The position numbers were made by a program, and so were the translations under genes. 64,000 nucleotides of DNA from positions 30,713,930 through 30,777,929 of the forward strand of contig CM034549.1 in NCBI GenBank assembly GCA_020055645.1, given 5' to 3'. Each line of letters begins with the position of its first letter. The first letter of the stretch is position 1. Source of the DNA: Tomocerus qinae (lineage: Eukaryota; Arthropoda; Collembola; Entomobryomorpha; Tomoceridae). Shown in pieces: positions 1-14,571 of this stretch. The notes beneath the pieces were generated by a model. The model did not search any database. It had not been told where the DNA came from and worked only from the letters and a program-made list of their open reading frames with translations.

Positions 1-1167
1 AAATCCTCCCACCTGAAAAAAAAGATTACATTCCGTTGCATTCTGAAGAAAAACTTATATTTCAAAGCCCTAACCTGTGCCGTATACGTTTTCCACACCA
101 TGTTGTTCCCTGTTGGCCGTATCACACCAAAAGACAAAACGGAGAGTGTGGATTTTAAATAGACAAGCTTCTCTTTCTTCAGGATTTTCTATTGAATTGA
201 ACGATTAAATTAGTAAACCTAAATATCAATTTCCGAAAATACTAATGCACACATTATTTAAGCATTTATACTTTCGTATTTTTCAGCATAGAAGGAAATC
301 ATTCTCATGAACTCATACAGATTGAATAAATTCCACATAGTTGACAATATCAATTTTCTAACAAATCTCCCAACGCGAAGAATAAAATATTGCGTCCTCA
401 AGTGATCCAATTTGTACTGTTGTGTAAATAGCCATTAAAATTCTCAGAAATTAGATTCGAATTCGATGCATTAATTTTTAATCCTATTTAGCAAAAATTG
501 TAAACTTGGTGATTATTCTTACAGTCCATCCGGAATGGTAATTGTATTTAGTTTTTGTTAAGGTTCTATCTTCCAGTAAGAATGTATTCCACGTTCTCTG
601 CATGTGAAAAGCCTAAAAGAAACGAGTTAGATTAAAAATATGACTCTCTTCCTGTCATAAAGCTATAAAGTTGTGTGAATCATTTATTACCCTACTCCAT
701 TGTCTACAAACAAGGGAAGCTGAGTACCGTTGTGATAAAGTCAAATGTTCAAAAATCTGTTCCAAAATAAGATCGGGGAGCAAAGCCCATCCATCCTCAT
801 TTTCTCCCCGCTCCTCTTCTTCTACTGGATCATCTTGAGTCTCGTACCACTTTTCCACAGTAGAAAGACGCTGTGTGAGGTATTTGGTAACTTCAGCTGC
901 TTCTGCAAGATCAAAAATGTGATCAAACATACCTCTATACACAAATAACTAGAAATATTATCTTTACTATACTGAATACTGAGAAAAGAAACAAAACACA
1001 TTATTTTCACATTGAACCAAAGGAATAATTAATTTTAACTCTTTTACGACTAATTAGGAAGAATGAACAATGATCATAGTTAAATACTGAATATTTCGGG
1101 CATTCTATTACCTACCTTGTTCAAGTTCAGCTACAGAAGATGAAGATATTGTATAAGTTCGCTCCAT
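1..1167 (-). CDS. F-box protein (FBXO33/FBXO39-like), 5' part, six exons, truncated by window edge
   Basis: Probable substrate-recognition subunit of an SCF ubiquitin ligase. Exons on the minus strand: 1116-1167 (ATG at 1167), 691-902, 523-612, 272-416, 75-188 and 1-12 (continues off the window). All junctions are GT..AG and all phases agree (1, 0, 0, 1, 1). The first 17 residues (MERTYTISSSSVAELEQ) join an acidic linker, then an F-box at about residues 56-95 (LLPDLILEQIFEHL, SLVCRQW). Exons 3-5 add TWNTFLLEDRTLT, KYNYHSGWT, LDHLRTQ, VGRFVRK, NLYEFMRMIS and ENVYGTG, a pattern I recall from metazoan F-box proteins of the FBXO33/39 type whose C-terminus holds leucine-rich repeats. That C-terminal part is missing here. 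The donor at 75-73 (GTTAGG) is weak but leads in frame to the acceptor before position 12. Family call from memory; exact orthologue unknown. Confidence 0.82.
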
Positions 1168-3948
1168 AAATAAATGACAGGTAAAAATCTGATTATTGGC
1201 ACAACTTTCGCTATTTGCACTTGATAAGTATATGTGACATCTGTTTGGAATTGTATTTAAAGCAATAAGGTGTAACTTTATTGTTTATTGGTTCATGGAT
1301 GCTATTCAGACAAGAATTAAAGATGATATTATGTTCGGGGATGTTATTGTGTAAATAATAAATACGATTAAGTTAGATAGTCTACTTCTAATTGCTGAAT
1401 GTTGACACATTTTGTCAATAGTAGTACTCCCAGAATTCGGTCCTGCGTGTGAAAAGGAGTTTCAACTTTACTAAGATTACCTCAGTCAGTGCAGTACTCA
1501 CTCTGCTATGTCGTGTGCATCTAAGAGCGTAGGGAAACCCAGTTAGTATAATTTTAACAAGAGATATAAATAGTTCTCCTTCTCAGTCTTGTAGGACTTT
1601 CAACCCGATTCTCCTGTCCTGGCTCGGAATGGTCTCTCTCATTACAGTTAGCGTCTCATCAAAGCGGACAAAATTGTCTTACATTCTAAGACCATGATCT
1701 TGGAGAATCTTTTCACAGAAACCGTATATAACAATTCTGTAAATAATAATATGTATATAAATTAGTTATGAACTTGGTATAATTATACACTTGGAAATAA
1801 TTTGCACTACTCTAAAAAGGATTTCATTGTGATGTGGAATGTAGATTTTGTGATGGTGCTAGAAACAAAGCTTTAGAGTTGCACCTAGACTTCTCAAGGT
1901 TATCTTTGAATTAAGTAATCCAAATAGATTCCAAATATAACATCAACTGAATCACAAAACTCTTTCTTTTTATCCTACAACGCATGGCAATACTATTACT
2001 TCAAATACATGCTTATAAAATGCTCTTTGTGAGTAATCAAGAGCGGTATTAATTTCACTATTTGATGCAGAATCTATATTGTAGAATAACCAAATGATTT
2101 CATTCTCATTCTTGTTTCAGGAAGATCTATTCCTCTAAATAAATACTATAATAATAATATATCACATAAAATAGTAACTACCTCCGTAGATTTACATTGA
2201 ATTTTATGCGTTACTAAAAAAATTAATTTAAAAGCGCAAGTATATCCATTTTTTCGCAATTTCATATTGGCAGGCAGCCGGCAGGAGTGGTTCGAATATT
2301 ATGCGTACGATAAGGATAACATGCAGAATGTGCTACAAGTACCTGTGCCTCTTTTCGAAAGACTGAGATCTGTGAAAATGTTATCTCATGTTGGTCATCT
2401 GTTGGTCATCACTCTAAGTAGATACGTCAGTACGTTCAACGTAACTTAAATCAGTTGAAGGTTAACAAATGATAATTAAGGGATAAATATTCATCATGTG
2501 GGGAAATTTGCAATTCTACTCGTAACTGGAATTTAGTTCATCTACAGTCAAAGATTATTAAAATGCCTATATTTAGAAAAGAAAACAATAAAAAATCTAA
2601 AAATAGAACTACCTTAATTCATAAGCACTGACATGCATGCCTTGAGTCTATTTCAAAACAATAATTATACAGGGCATCTATTTTTACACAAAAGATTTAA
2701 AAAAAGATATTCTTTGAGCACGAGTTAGTATTTTCATGGTTTCTTAAGGGTTTTTATAAAACAGTAAATATTTTTTGCCTATTTATACCCACAAATTTGT
2801 GCCCCTTCAGTCTTCTTGACTACATTAACTGCTGTATATTATATTATGGTAATTAGGCATTCTTAGACGCAGTACCTGCAATCCAAACTTAATTACTTAT
2901 GTATATATACTGATAACAAAAGCCAATTAGCTATTACATTCATTACATATCAGTACTTTCCAAAATTTCCCGAATTTGTCATGCATTTCTGAGTGTACAA
3001 TAGAATTATTACATCCATGTGCAAATCTTTCATTTTGCCATTCAGATAAACTATTTATTTAGAAACTGCCGAATGACTAAGAAAAATCAGAGGACTAATA
3101 CCAAAACATTCTTGTTGTTTATGGCTTTGTTATTGAATGGTGTACACTTGTATAGCAGATTATTGTTATCTATCGTTCTCATTAAATTACTATTGGGTTT
3201 ATCTCCGATGTCTCTCATTAGACTGACTCATAGTAATATTTGACAACTTGGGCTGGGTAATATTATTTTATTTCACTGTAACAAAAAACCAAGTTGTAAC
3301 CATCGTCGGAAATAGTGGAATAATGGTCTGTGGACTATTGGACCAAATCAAATTAACGTATCCATTATCATAAAATAGAATATCTCCTCATTAACTTATC
3401 AGTTTGCATGTGAATCTGTTTTTAGGTGGTTACATCAGGTTTAAGAAACGACAACTCGTGCTTAGTGCAACAAAGACTCATGTAACCATTATTTATTTAT
3501 GGCTAGGTTTAAAATAAAATTATATTCCACGAACTTCATCTTCACCGATAGAAATGAAAACGTTAGAACTAAAACTGCTACTACCTATTGATCCTAAGAA
3601 ATTATGTATTCATGGAATGTGTTTTCCTATTTAGATTATCGAGAATAGGCGATAGAATGGCTAATTTCCAACGTTAATGGTTCTAATGATAATTGATGAT
3701 CCGTCTTGATCTTGAAATGAGGTCGTATAAAATAGAAGGAGAATTTTCAACTCTTTATATTTGAATATAAGTCTTCACAAAGTTAACACATGTTATCTTT
3801 AAGCTCATACAAATATTACATGAAAATTGTAAACAGTGCTCAACTTCCCACATCCTCACTAAAATTCCAGAAATACAGTCAACTGCTGTTTTGTGAGAAA
3901 TTGCATTGGATACTTATCTTAACTGACTTTCACCAAATCAAAATCATC
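1168..3948. other. Intergenic, no supported gene
   Basis: AT-rich spacer between the 5' end of the F-box gene and a gene on the opposite strand, so it probably holds both promoters. One protein-like open stretch lies at about 2272-2440 on the plus strand, behind a possible acceptor (TTGGCAG) and with residues such as QEWFEYYAYDKDNMQ. No splice path with consistent phase joins it to the next gene, so it is not called as an exon. The open frame of that next gene also reaches back to an ATG at 3790. Confidence 0.5.
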
Positions 3949-4802
3949 ATGCCACAAATTTTGTACAAGAAAAATGGTAATTACAAACCAAAGAATGGAG
4001 ATCAGTCTCAAATCTGTGCGACTTTCAAATGCGTAAGAAAAAAACTTTCATTTTTCATTTATTTCTCCCGTTAATTTGTTTATAGTAAAATAATTTTGTA
4101 TTTATAATAGACTTCTACGGTTAAAAGGATAATTGATGGAAAACATGAGGTTGCCGCCCAATCTAAAGATACAAACCAAGTGAGCTCCTACGTTTCAGTT
4201 CTATATTTTAGATCACATTTAGAAAAGTGCATATAAAGGTCTTAGTAGTTTTTTGTGGTTCCTTCCCCCGTTTAGCATACTTTGGCATTTGGAGAAGGAG
4301 AGCCACCAAAGGATACTAGAATTGGTCCCCCATTCATTGGAATTGTAAAACATTCCATTCCAGAGGATTCTGGGAGAACTGATGAATCTACTTATAAACA
4401 ATGTGTAAGCTAAATAAATTATTATAATATATTATAATGTAGGGTTATAAAATTAGTTTTAAAAGTCTATATTTGGTCATATGAATTTATTTTCAGGCAT
4501 TAGTTGCGGCAAAGCTTAAGTACAACGAATGGGAACTACCCGGTTCGTCGAGCAGGGATAATCCGAGTGGTAGTAGCAGCAGCAGCTCTTCTTCTGATGG
4601 AGCAATACACCCTTCTTTTTTTAAACATGGCTCTCTCATCCCGACTACGACATCGGGTTACAATTGGAGGAAACGACGCTTTGCTATCGATTTGGGACGC
4701 AGAGCAAAAGTTTTTGGAAAATATCTTTGCAGTATTGACGAGGAAGAGGAACACGACTTTGATATTTACGAATCTTTCAAAACCTTCCATATTATGCCAT
4801 AA
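3949..4802 (+). CDS. Unknown four-exon protein with Ser-rich and acidic tail
   Basis: Exons 3949-4032, 4111-4179, 4276-4404 and 4497-4802 (TAA 4800-4802). Each intron is 78-96 nt, has consensus ends (GTAAGA, GTGAGC, GTAAGC donors; TAG or CAG acceptors) and lies in phase 0, which would be unlikely by chance. The ATG at 3949 gives 195 residues; the frame stays open to an ATG at 3790, which would give 248. The product has a Cys at the first and third exon joints, a run of eight serines, a basic patch (NWRKRRFAIDLGRRAK) and an acidic EEEEHDFD segment close to the C-terminus. No signal peptide, membrane helix or catalytic motif is visible. I do not recognise the family. The gene lies head-to-head with the F-box gene, with about 2.8 kb between them. 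A real gene is likely; the start codon and function are open. Confidence 0.6.
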
Positions 4803-5280
4803 TGGTTTGAATGACTCAATCTATCGGCATTGAATCGCGAAATCTATTTAAAATACTATTTTGTTTATTGATTTCGATGTACCTCAAGTCATAGTTTATC
4901 AATAATATTTTTATTGATTTATATTACAAAAATGCTTAATTCAGATAATCTGTTTTTTTACAATTACTGCTTATAGTTGTGTATAGTTTTACTCGCTTAA
5001 CATGGTTTAACCTAAAGGGTTTTGGGAACATTATGCTGCGGAATTATTAAATACTTATCAAGAATTTCCTAGAGAAAACGATACACTTTATTGTTTCGGA
5101 TATCTATAACCAACTCTAATCTAAGGTAGCGTTACCCTTTTATCATAGATGGACACTGCTACTAAATAAAGTAGTACCAATTGGTTGTAGTGAGCATTGT
5201 GAAAATATTTTGTTAGATCTTTCTAAAAACTTCTGCAAATTGTGATGAATGAATATGGTTTTAAGGTTGAATACAGTTAA

Positions 5281-5493
5281 ATGAAGAATAAAATCTTATT
5301 TTCTAAAATATTACTGTTCTTGTTATGTTGTTATTCTCACCATTCGGCAAAATCATGTTTAATTTTGGAGTGTTCAGGAAAGTGTAGCATAAATATTCTT
5401 ACAGAAATTGAAACTGCTTACTTCGGTCATAATAATTCTCCTGGCGGTGGCGATTACTTATTTGTTGCTTCCAATGTACTTGGAAGTCAGTAA
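5281..5493 (+). CDS. Short ORF with signal peptide, possibly first exon of a lost or unrecognised gene
   Basis: The 70-residue ORF opens with a good secretion signal: a basic start, the hydrophobic run ILLFLLCCY, then a possible cleavage near HSAKSC. It continues with three further cysteines in CLILECSGKC. A consensus donor (CA|GTAAGT) sits at 5487-5493, just before the stop, so this may be a first coding exon. The sequence right after it has protein-like stretches in other frames (GYAAVGQIGQVTFN, then LQSFCFDATQNPKAP), but the spaces between them are too short to be introns. A frameshifted relic of a secreted protein gene would explain this equally well. No family recognised. Confidence 0.3.
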   Translation: MKNKILFSKILLFLLCCYSHHSAKSCLILECSGKCSINILTEIETAYFGHNNSPGGGDYLFVASNVLGSQ

Positions 5494-5510
5494 GTAATGG
5501 TATTTAGGCT

Positions 5511-5966
5511 ATGCGGCTGTCGGTCAAATTGGTCAAGTCACTTTCAATTAAGCTGATTAATCTTATCAATTTAAATGTATTTATGCCTAACGATAATTTT
5601 ATTAGGTTCTACAATCCTTCTGTTTTGATGCAACGCAAAATCCTAAAGCACCACTATATTTCAAGTGTGGATAACATAAAAGTAAACTTTTATCAATATT
5701 TCATAAACACTACAGGAATACGAAAATGTATTAATAACGTAGATTTTAGATTAAATAATATTCTCATTCACTTGACTGATGACACAATTACAGATATGCA
5801 CTGGGACAAACACTCCCAACACCCATCCATCAAAAATTGGATTACCTGTCTTCAAAAGCTTTTTTCTAAGCATACTGATATTGTAGAATTGCTTATTAGT
5901 AAAGCAAAAACAGCTTATCAAATAGAGTGTAGAGGAAGAGAGCCAAATAAATTGTCCATATCATAA
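5511..5966 (+). CDS. 151-residue ORF of unknown nature
   Basis: An open frame of 151 codons in DNA of about 70% AT is longer than expected by chance, but its N-terminal third overlaps protein-like stretches in the other two frames and it has no recognised motif. It begins 17 nt after the preceding secreted ORF stops. Later residues (TDDTITDMHWDKHSQH, WITCLQKLF) look more like real protein than the start. It may be a remnant of a transposon or of the neighbouring gene. Confidence 0.22.
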   Translation: MRLSVKLVKSLSIKLINLINLNVFMPNDNFIRFYNPSVLMQRKILKHHYISSVDNIKVNFYQYFINTTGIRKCINNVDFRLNNILIHLTDDTITDMHWDKHSQHPSIKNWITCLQKLFSKHTDIVELLISKAKTAYQIECRGREPNKLSIS

Positions 5967-8900
5967 CAGAGTTCTGTGAGTTCTGCTCGATCATAGCTTA
6001 ACCCTCACATTGTCGGAATATATAATCGTAATTAAAACAGATATTATTTCACCTACAGTATATAGTCGCTGCATGTAGATTATACCAGAATAGAATGCTA
6101 ACCAGGGTTAAGAACACGTGAGGTAATCTTTGTGTCATTATTACGTATTTAATTTTGTTTTTCATTCTCATCTAACCTATCATAAAATTATCTGCCAGAA
6201 AGAATACGTTAATAGTGCTTAGACACCTGAAGGTTACATAATGTGTGCTGAGATTGATCTTTAGTAATGTTTGTATACTGAATAGGAAACGTATTAAATA
6301 CTAGTAAGTATGACTAAGAAATAGCTTGTAATAGATTATCGTGAATTGAATTCTATATTGATTTGGACTGGGGAATTACCAACAAAGATTAAGAATTCCT
6401 GAGGAATGGTGATGAGTTTTGTATCAGGAGCCATGAAATGAAAAACAAAAGATCTAATGACAATGACTAATTCCAACTTTGGTCTTGAAGGCTATAAATG
6501 ATTTTTGTTAAATATCCCAATACGAGCCTAGTTGTAACTTGAATATAAAATTTTATTATTATTATTGCTGAGTCGTTAGATAAAGGATTATAAAATCGCT
6601 AATAAATACTGAACTATATTCATTTGCAGTTTTATTACAGTGTGAATTGATTAGCCTGATCTATAACTTAATTACTTATTTGGAGGAATGATGACGCAGA
6701 TAGCCATATAGGTATATAAACGTGAGACGGGAAAAAACTATTTAACTATTGCACAGAATTAGCATAATTGTACCAAAAATTGTTCTCTTCTGGTTAAATT
6801 GATAAATGGCTAAATTTTGCATATATAGCAGGCCAAATAGGCAGAATTTCATCTATTGATGCAGTGCACAATAGTCACCCACTAATTTCATGCTAATGTA
6901 GTACCAATAGTAGGTGTGTTCATCGTAAGTAAATATACTAAAGACATACCTACTTGGCAATTTTACAAATGCAATCCTGACCTGTCGATGACAATGGCAT
7001 AAGTTTTAATTACTAGTTCAGGCACGTTCTAGTACAGCAGTATTATCTCAATTAATTAACTGATATGAAGCCACCACGGATTGTCGTTATCAGTCCAAAT
7101 TTTGACAATGACAATCCAGACCTGCTAAACGAAGTGATAACTCAGTGTAATTGTGTATAACTCTCTTATCTAAACCACAAGCGTAATTACAATACAATGA
7201 AGTAGTTTATTGTAATTTACTTGCCACTGCTGCTTCCTCTTCTAAGCATCGGTTCCACATTTCCTGAGGCTTGGGTGAGTACAATATAAAAGATATTTTA
7301 CTTAAAGATTTATTAACAAACGTCAAGGGAATTCATTTTATTCAATAAAGCATATAGGGATATGCAACGATATTAAATCAGGAGTATCAATTGCTAACCA
7401 ATTAATATTGAATTAAACTAAATAATCTGGATTAGGGGCATAATGAAATAGGTACTACATAATAATTATGAATTATTTATGCATACAAGTAAGGAAAAAT
7501 TTTCATCTTCACAGTTTTCTTTAAATAATAAGGAATGCAGTTTTTCTTGTTTCTCACAAAATAAAGAAAGGAAAATGTATACACTTAATGCACATGCGAC
7601 AAAATAATGCCTTAGTATTTTGGTATTCATCTGATGCACTACGTGGGGCAGACGGATGCAGATTTTATTATAGTACCTAATATAATTGCTACTGGAATGT
7701 TAAATTCCTAAGATGCAGTAAGGTAGGATAAAAAACGAATCCTGTCCAGGCAGTGCAGTTGACGTCCTGCGGTGCATTTCCAGTTAGTAGTCTGTTTCGT
7801 TAGTTCTTGTCCATTTTCAGATTGTGCAATATGTACCTTCAAATCCAACCTCATCCTTCACTAACTCTAAGTCTGCAACCATTCGTCTAGTAGTAGTACG
7901 TACACATGAATCATTCTCATACTACTAGGAATAAATGTAATCGTTACACAAGGATACTGGATATCAATGGGAAAAACAATATTGTATGCTAAATCATCGT
8001 CACAATATCATTCATTTGTAGCTTGAACATCTCAGAGCTGTTTGTGTTGAAAGAGTGAGAATTCAGTCTGTTCGTAAAGTGCATCCCTACAGTCTGATAT
8101 TATCTGACAATATTTTTTAAGCTATGGCACTTACTATTGTGACAGTTTTCCTTTCTATTGCATTTTGTTATCTGTGATTGTGATAGAATAATCTCTAGGA
8201 AGCATCAATTTTTGTTTCTTGTACTTCAATTGATTTGTGTTTGCGAACAATATGTAAGTTATATACCAGTTAAAGTGATAAAAGTATGTTTCGATGTAAG
8301 AAGAGGAAAATCTTTTGTCGTTACTCATGAAATCGACTAGCGACTTCATCATTGTCGTGTATTGCTCATAATATGCCTGTCATAATATGGAAATGTATTG
8401 ATAAGTGCATAACCATTTACCATGACCCTCTATAAAGGGGTACGGTAAAAAGAGAACGTCAATTTGTGTGTACCGCGATTACTATTTTTCTGTATACTTA
8501 CTGTACTAAAACATAATAACAATACTCATGAATACTCTCAGCAATGTGATTACAAAAAGTAAAGATTCATTTGCATCTAAATAATTCAAGGAACAAGCAC
8601 AAGCCTATTGAAGCTTTATTGCTTCTTGCAACAAATCATTAGTAAGAATTAGCTATATACTTTTTAAGAAGGACATTCTCAATTTGCAAATACATACTAT
8701 TACAGTGTATAATAGTTAAGAAATAAATGACCTCTGCAAATCGAAACCTGTTTGACCCGGCGTCCTACAGTGGTAATCCCCGACATACTATCACTGCACT
8801 ACCGACTTTTATAGCCTATTACTACCCTCTACAGTGTAATGCCCACGTGCAGTAACTACGATCAAAGAGAGACTAGTAAACATCTCCAGAAAACATAACA

Positions 8901-10475
8901 ATGTTTGCCATGCAGTAAAATTGGTGTTGTGTGAACATTATCAATATTTAAGTTTCATTAGAGGAAATTAAAATATTTCTAGTAAACAAAAACAAAGTTT
9001 AAATATTCCAATTACATCAATGAGCTTTATAAAATTGAAGTTGTAATGTAATCTGATCCAGAGTAATTCGCGACTTAAATATCTTATTTTTTAAAATATA
9101 ATAATGCATTTGGAGTATGCAATGCACACTCCCAATGCATCCCAGTCTTTTCAGCGTTTGCCTGCATAAATAATAAAACTAACTAAGCAATCATGACGAC
9201 TACGACAAGCTTTAAGGATGTGTCTCTGGAACTGCATTGATAATAATTGTATCATTCCAATAACACATTTATTGTCGTTAGTTAAAGGAACAATACCTAT
9301 TTCGTCTGATCAAATTGAAATTGTCCGTGAATGAGCTTGCATAATGTAATGATAACTTGGATTTCTTTAAGCAATATTCACATCAATTTTTTTCTAGAAA
9401 TAACTGAATATTTATTACACTCCTTCATTAAATATGTATTAGTCGACATTTTTTAAGTTGGCATTCATATTTATAGTAGTGCTTGCATTGAAAACTTTCA
9501 TTTGGCTACATTCTTCTGCAGTTTTTGGTAAATATTTTTTTCGTCATGTGCATTGTAAGTTGTAATTTTATTATAGTCAGTAGACTCTTCTATAAGTAAA
9601 AGTCGGGCGTCGGTAGTACGATAATGGCATGTCGGGACTAACCTCAGAAGGATAGCGGGTCACAGAGCCGGTTTCAATTGGTTTCATTTTCCTAAGTCAT
9701 TACACATACACACAATGTTTTCTCTACCCGCCTTACAACAAAAAGCACTAATTATAGTATTATGTAAGTTGCCTACAAAACTTACATAAGTGAATAATAA
9801 TCTCAATTGTTTGGGTTAGAGTATCTTCCTGATTTGAGAACGAAGTGCTTTGCTCATAGATTATAGCCGTATGTAAATGTATTCACGTGGCCATCAGTAT
9901 TTTCATATCAGTATCATATCCTCTATTATACACTTGTGCATATATTACTTCAATGTGCAATCTGTCATTGTGGTTAGGATGCAATAGAAACTGAAATGCT
10001 GATGGGAAACTCTTGATTTATCATGAAAGATGACACTTAGGGCCACAAATGTTGCGTTAATTATTTCCACACTTGTAACCTAAGCTAATACATGCACTTC
10101 AATAGTATACTCATCCCTTGTCAAAGTCTCATGAAATTCCTACACACGTAAAGGTTTGATATTTTCATATCCATTGATTTGTTGGGTCAGGGAGAACGGC
10201 AGATATCAGGTTATAACTTTAGTAAATATAGAACCTACTACAATAGGAATGTTGCATAGTAGAGTTATAAATGTATGATTACTTTGATTACCTTCCTTCT
10301 GTATACTATGACGAGTATCGTGCATTTTATGTGCACAGATTTTATTCGATTAAACAAAGCATAATATCATGCATACGCTTGCAGAGGACCCAGATAAACT
10401 AATAATGAAAGTTTGCCTGTATTTTTTTTTCTTCAAGAATTTGAATTATCTTCGGTTCTACAATAACTATTCACC
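5967..10475. other. Gene-poor spacer with one imperfect inverted repeat
   Basis: No ORF or splice chain stands out in these 4.5 kb. The only structure I can support is a pair of GC-richer segments in opposite orientation at 8743-8813 and 9598-9680 (separate entry). The last part must hold the promoter and any 5' UTR exons of the mannosidase gene. Confidence 0.5.
8743..9680. repeat. Imperfect inverted repeat, about 75-bp arms, 0.94 kb apart
   Basis: The left arm (8743-8813) and the reverse complement of the right arm (9598-9680) align through GAAACC, TGACCCG, TCCT, a GGT-AA/TAGTCCC segment, CGACAT, ACTACCGAC and TTTTA, with a few small gaps. Both arms are clearly richer in GC than their surroundings. 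This looks like the two ends of an old non-autonomous DNA element, or two insertions of one short repeat in opposite directions. The enclosed 0.8 kb has no coding signal. Confidence 0.45.
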
Positions 10476-12989
<2,514 letters not shown>

Positions 12990-13051
12990 TTACATGTTAA
13001 AAAATTGTACAAATACCAAAGGTCCACCGTCCGTTAATATATACCTTACCG

Positions 13052-13057
13052 AATAAA
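13052..13057 (+). terminator. Poly(A) signal of the mannosidase gene
   Basis: AATAAA 63 nt after the TAA stop and in the right orientation. No other canonical hexamer occurs earlier in the 3' flank, so this implies a very short 3' UTR. Confidence 0.55.
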
Positions 13058-13211
13058 AATATATGTACTTTGAACGAATGTCCATGTCAAATGTATGAAA
13101 TATGAAATACTGACTTGTTATAATTTTAATAAATTATGGCGAAGCATAAACAAAGAATCCTTATAATATGAAAATTATTATTACATATTACCATTTAGCC
13201 AGCTACAATCC

Positions 13212-13707
13212 AATAGACCTTTTCGCGGTTTCTCGATTGGTGGGCCAGTGGTTGAAGTTTACTAGTAGTTTAGTAGGAGTTTCTGACAAAGGTATAAATT
13301 ACTCAGAAACCAGAAGAGATACGAACAATGTGTAAATTAGTAGCAGGTTCCGCAACTATCCTACATTTCAGTTTTGAAAATCTCAATCTTCTACGATTCG
13401 TAAAACAGGAGTTCTGATTTTTCTACTAAAAAAACATAGAGAAAAACCATTATATTCCACTCAAAATAAGTGGTTTTTCCCTGTATTTTTTAGTAGAAAA
13501 ATCAGAACTCCTGTTTTACGAATCGTAGAAGATTGAGATTTTCAAAACTGAAATGTAGGATAGTTGCGGAACCTGCTACTAATTTACACATTGTTCGTAT
13601 CTCTTCTGGTTTCTGAGTAATTTATACCTTTGTCAGAAACTCCTACTAAACTACTAGTAAACTTCAACCACTGGCCCACCAATCGAGAAACCGCGAAAAG
13701 GTCTATT
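13212..13707. repeat. Near-perfect 496-bp hairpin (foldback), arms about 230 bp
   Basis: The left arm begins AATAGACCTTTTCGCGG at 13212 and the right arm ends with its exact complement at 13707. The two arms pair almost without mismatch to about 13435/13485, then less well through the A/T-rich centre near 13460. No ORF is present. Its position 0.2 kb past the mannosidase poly(A) signal means readthrough transcripts could form a long double-stranded RNA. It may be a foldback or MITE-type element, or a locally arisen inverted duplication. I saw no clear target duplication. Confidence 0.85.
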
Positions 13708-13757
13708 CATAAAGATTCATAATATCGGAATTGTGGGAGAACTTGTCACTTGTTAAA

Positions 13758-13781
13758 CTACACCTGGTGACCCAGGTGTAG
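13758..13781. repeat. 10-bp perfect palindrome around TGAC
   Basis: CTACACCTGG and CCAGGTGTAG flank TGAC. Two similar CCCAGG-centred stem-loops occur at 14202 and 14330 and one arm-like ACCCAGGTGACAG occurs near 15206, so this motif recurs in the 1.5 kb after the big hairpin. Confidence 0.6.
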
Positions 13782-14201
13782 GCAAGCAATTTCTTTTGAA
13801 AAATACTGACCACTACTTGTATGGGAATTTTTGATTTACAAAGCCTAAATTAATCCTTATAGTACACACGTCTGAACATGATGTCTCAATATAACTGTCA
13901 ACTCATATCTCCAAAGTCGATAAGACCTATTACGGGGCTACAACTCGGAGTTAAAAGAGGGAAAAAATTGACAGATTTTTTTCATTAACTAATTTAAAAG
14001 GTTTTTTGAATGAGACGAGAGATTGGATTTTCATATTTCATAATTTTCATTCCCTACAGCACCTACAAACTTTGACCACGTTTTTAATAATCTATTATAA
14101 TGTATAGAAAAAGAATTATTATAAATACTTTATAATATTATTTTGAATTATTTTCAGCCTTGACTATTTAACTATTGAGTTTATCATTGAACTAGGCGGT
14201 C

Positions 14202-14219
14202 ACAGGACCCAGGTCCTGT
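14202..14219. repeat. 8-bp stem-loop ACAGGACC/GGTCCTGT, copy 1
   Basis: Eight paired bases around a CA centre, preceded by GCGGTC. A second copy with a compensated base pair is at 14330-14347. Confidence 0.55.
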
Positions 14220-14329
14220 CATACATGGGGCTAGTACTTCTACAAACAATGTTTTACGAACTGGTTTGTAGTAGGCCAATTACACCAGTATTCAGATAGG
14301 TTCAACACTAATATAATGTATAGCCGGTC

Positions 14330-14347
14330 ACAGGGCCCAGGCCCTGT
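14330..14347. repeat. 8-bp stem-loop ACAGGGCC/GGCCCTGT, copy 2
   Basis: Same layout as 14202-14219 and also preceded by CCGGTC. The A-T pair at stem position 6 is replaced by G-C on both sides, so pairing is kept. Confidence 0.55.
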
Positions 14348-14489
14348 TTTAAACAAAGCTAGTCAATTGTTTATTCCGGGGCATAAATTGTACGATTATT
14401 AGAATGCGTCTAACATAGTTAGAAAATCTAATCTCATTCGAACTGGACGTCTTACGCTAAGTTGAATGAGAGTTAGAACGCGGAGCTTC

Positions 14490-14571
14490 TGTCCGTGAGA
14501 TTTGTCCCCTGCTTAAAAGTGTTTAACTTAAAAGTAAAACTCTTTTAAGCAGGGGACAAATCTCACGGACA
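14490..14571. repeat. Perfect 30-bp inverted repeat, 22-nt loop
   Basis: The 30 bases at 14490-14519 are the exact reverse complement of 14542-14571 (stem begins TGTCCGTGAGATTTG). The size and perfection resemble a young hairpin insertion or a small-RNA precursor. No ORF. Confidence 0.8.
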
